Source of the DNA: Chloroflexota bacterium
GTDB lineage: Bacteria; Chloroflexota; Dehalococcoidia; SHYM01
DNA length: 5,171 bases
Assembly: GCA_016199375.1 (NCBI GenBank)
Contig: JACQGV010000190.1
Span: 1 to 5,171, forward strand
Direction of reading: 5' to 3'
Part shown: positions 5,144 to 5,171 of the stretch, piece by piece
How positions within the stretch are numbered: the stretch's first letter is position 1
Layout of the letters: each line of letters opens with the position of its first letter
Made by a program: the position numbers and the translations under genes
The notes under the pieces: model-generated
What the model was told of the DNA's origin: nothing
Seen by the model: only the letters and a program-made list of their open reading frames with translations
The model's database searches: none

Positions 5144-5171
5144 TGTCCTGTCCTGAGATTCGTTGAACAAG
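5144..5171. mobile_element. Possible insertion-sequence end, cut by the window edge
   Basis: The sequence after the iron-sulfur gene's stop begins TGTCCTGTCCTGAG, a tandem TGTCC, directly abutting CTAG (5140-5143), which includes the stop codon. Several insertion sequences have termini starting with TGT, and some IS481-family elements insert at CTAG. That pairing, together with the abrupt change from coding sequence, is the only evidence. No transposase or second end is visible. An alternative reading is a simple 3' flank: CTCAGG (5124-5129) and CCTGAG (5152-5157) could pair across the stop codon, though without a T-run. Confidence 0.2.

Overview
The window is GC-rich bacterial chromosome with strong G/C preference at third codon positions. 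It carries four confident protein genes, no RNA gene and no complete mobile element. Two widely conserved biosynthesis genes (argJ and purH) lie next to an unusual iron-sulfur protein that joins a winged-helix domain, a Cys-rich middle and a double [4Fe-4S] ferredoxin domain. That architecture, the base composition and the short repeats make a Chloroflexota (Dehalococcoidia-like) or other environmental GC-rich anaerobe or facultative lineage plausible. This is inference; nothing here fixes the taxonomy.

Layout, left to right. Positions 1-122 are non-coding and hold a repeat-like motif and a hairpin. On the minus strand, a DinB/YfiT-like metal-binding protein (123-623) lies downstream of argJ (677-1888), the bifunctional ornithine acetyltransferase/N-acetylglutamate synthase. 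Both genes have the same 10-base extended -10 promoter-like sequence, GTGCTATACT, just upstream. A 439-base divergent region (1889-2327) separates argJ from purH. It contains the argJ promoter, a doubtful 52-codon minus-strand ORF, an AT-rich promoter-like island and a perfect 7-base-arm dyad. purH (2328-3869, plus strand) encodes the complete bifunctional enzyme for the last two steps of IMP synthesis. A 170-base gap follows, with a TGCATCAT direct repeat spaced 22 bases apart and a weak promoter. Then comes the iron-sulfur protein gene (4040-5143, plus strand). Immediately after its stop codon, at a CTAG, a sequence starts that could be the tip of an insertion sequence cut off by the window edge.

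The genes do not form one pathway. argJ serves arginine synthesis and purH serves purine synthesis. The DinB-like protein and the iron-sulfur protein have no assignable substrate from sequence. The regulatory layout suggests four independently startable transcription units rather than one operon, although argJ and the DinB-like gene could also be co-transcribed. The least ordinary part is the iron-sulfur gene with its operator-like upstream repeat. It belongs to a type I recognise as recurrent but poorly characterised, so I do not claim a new system.
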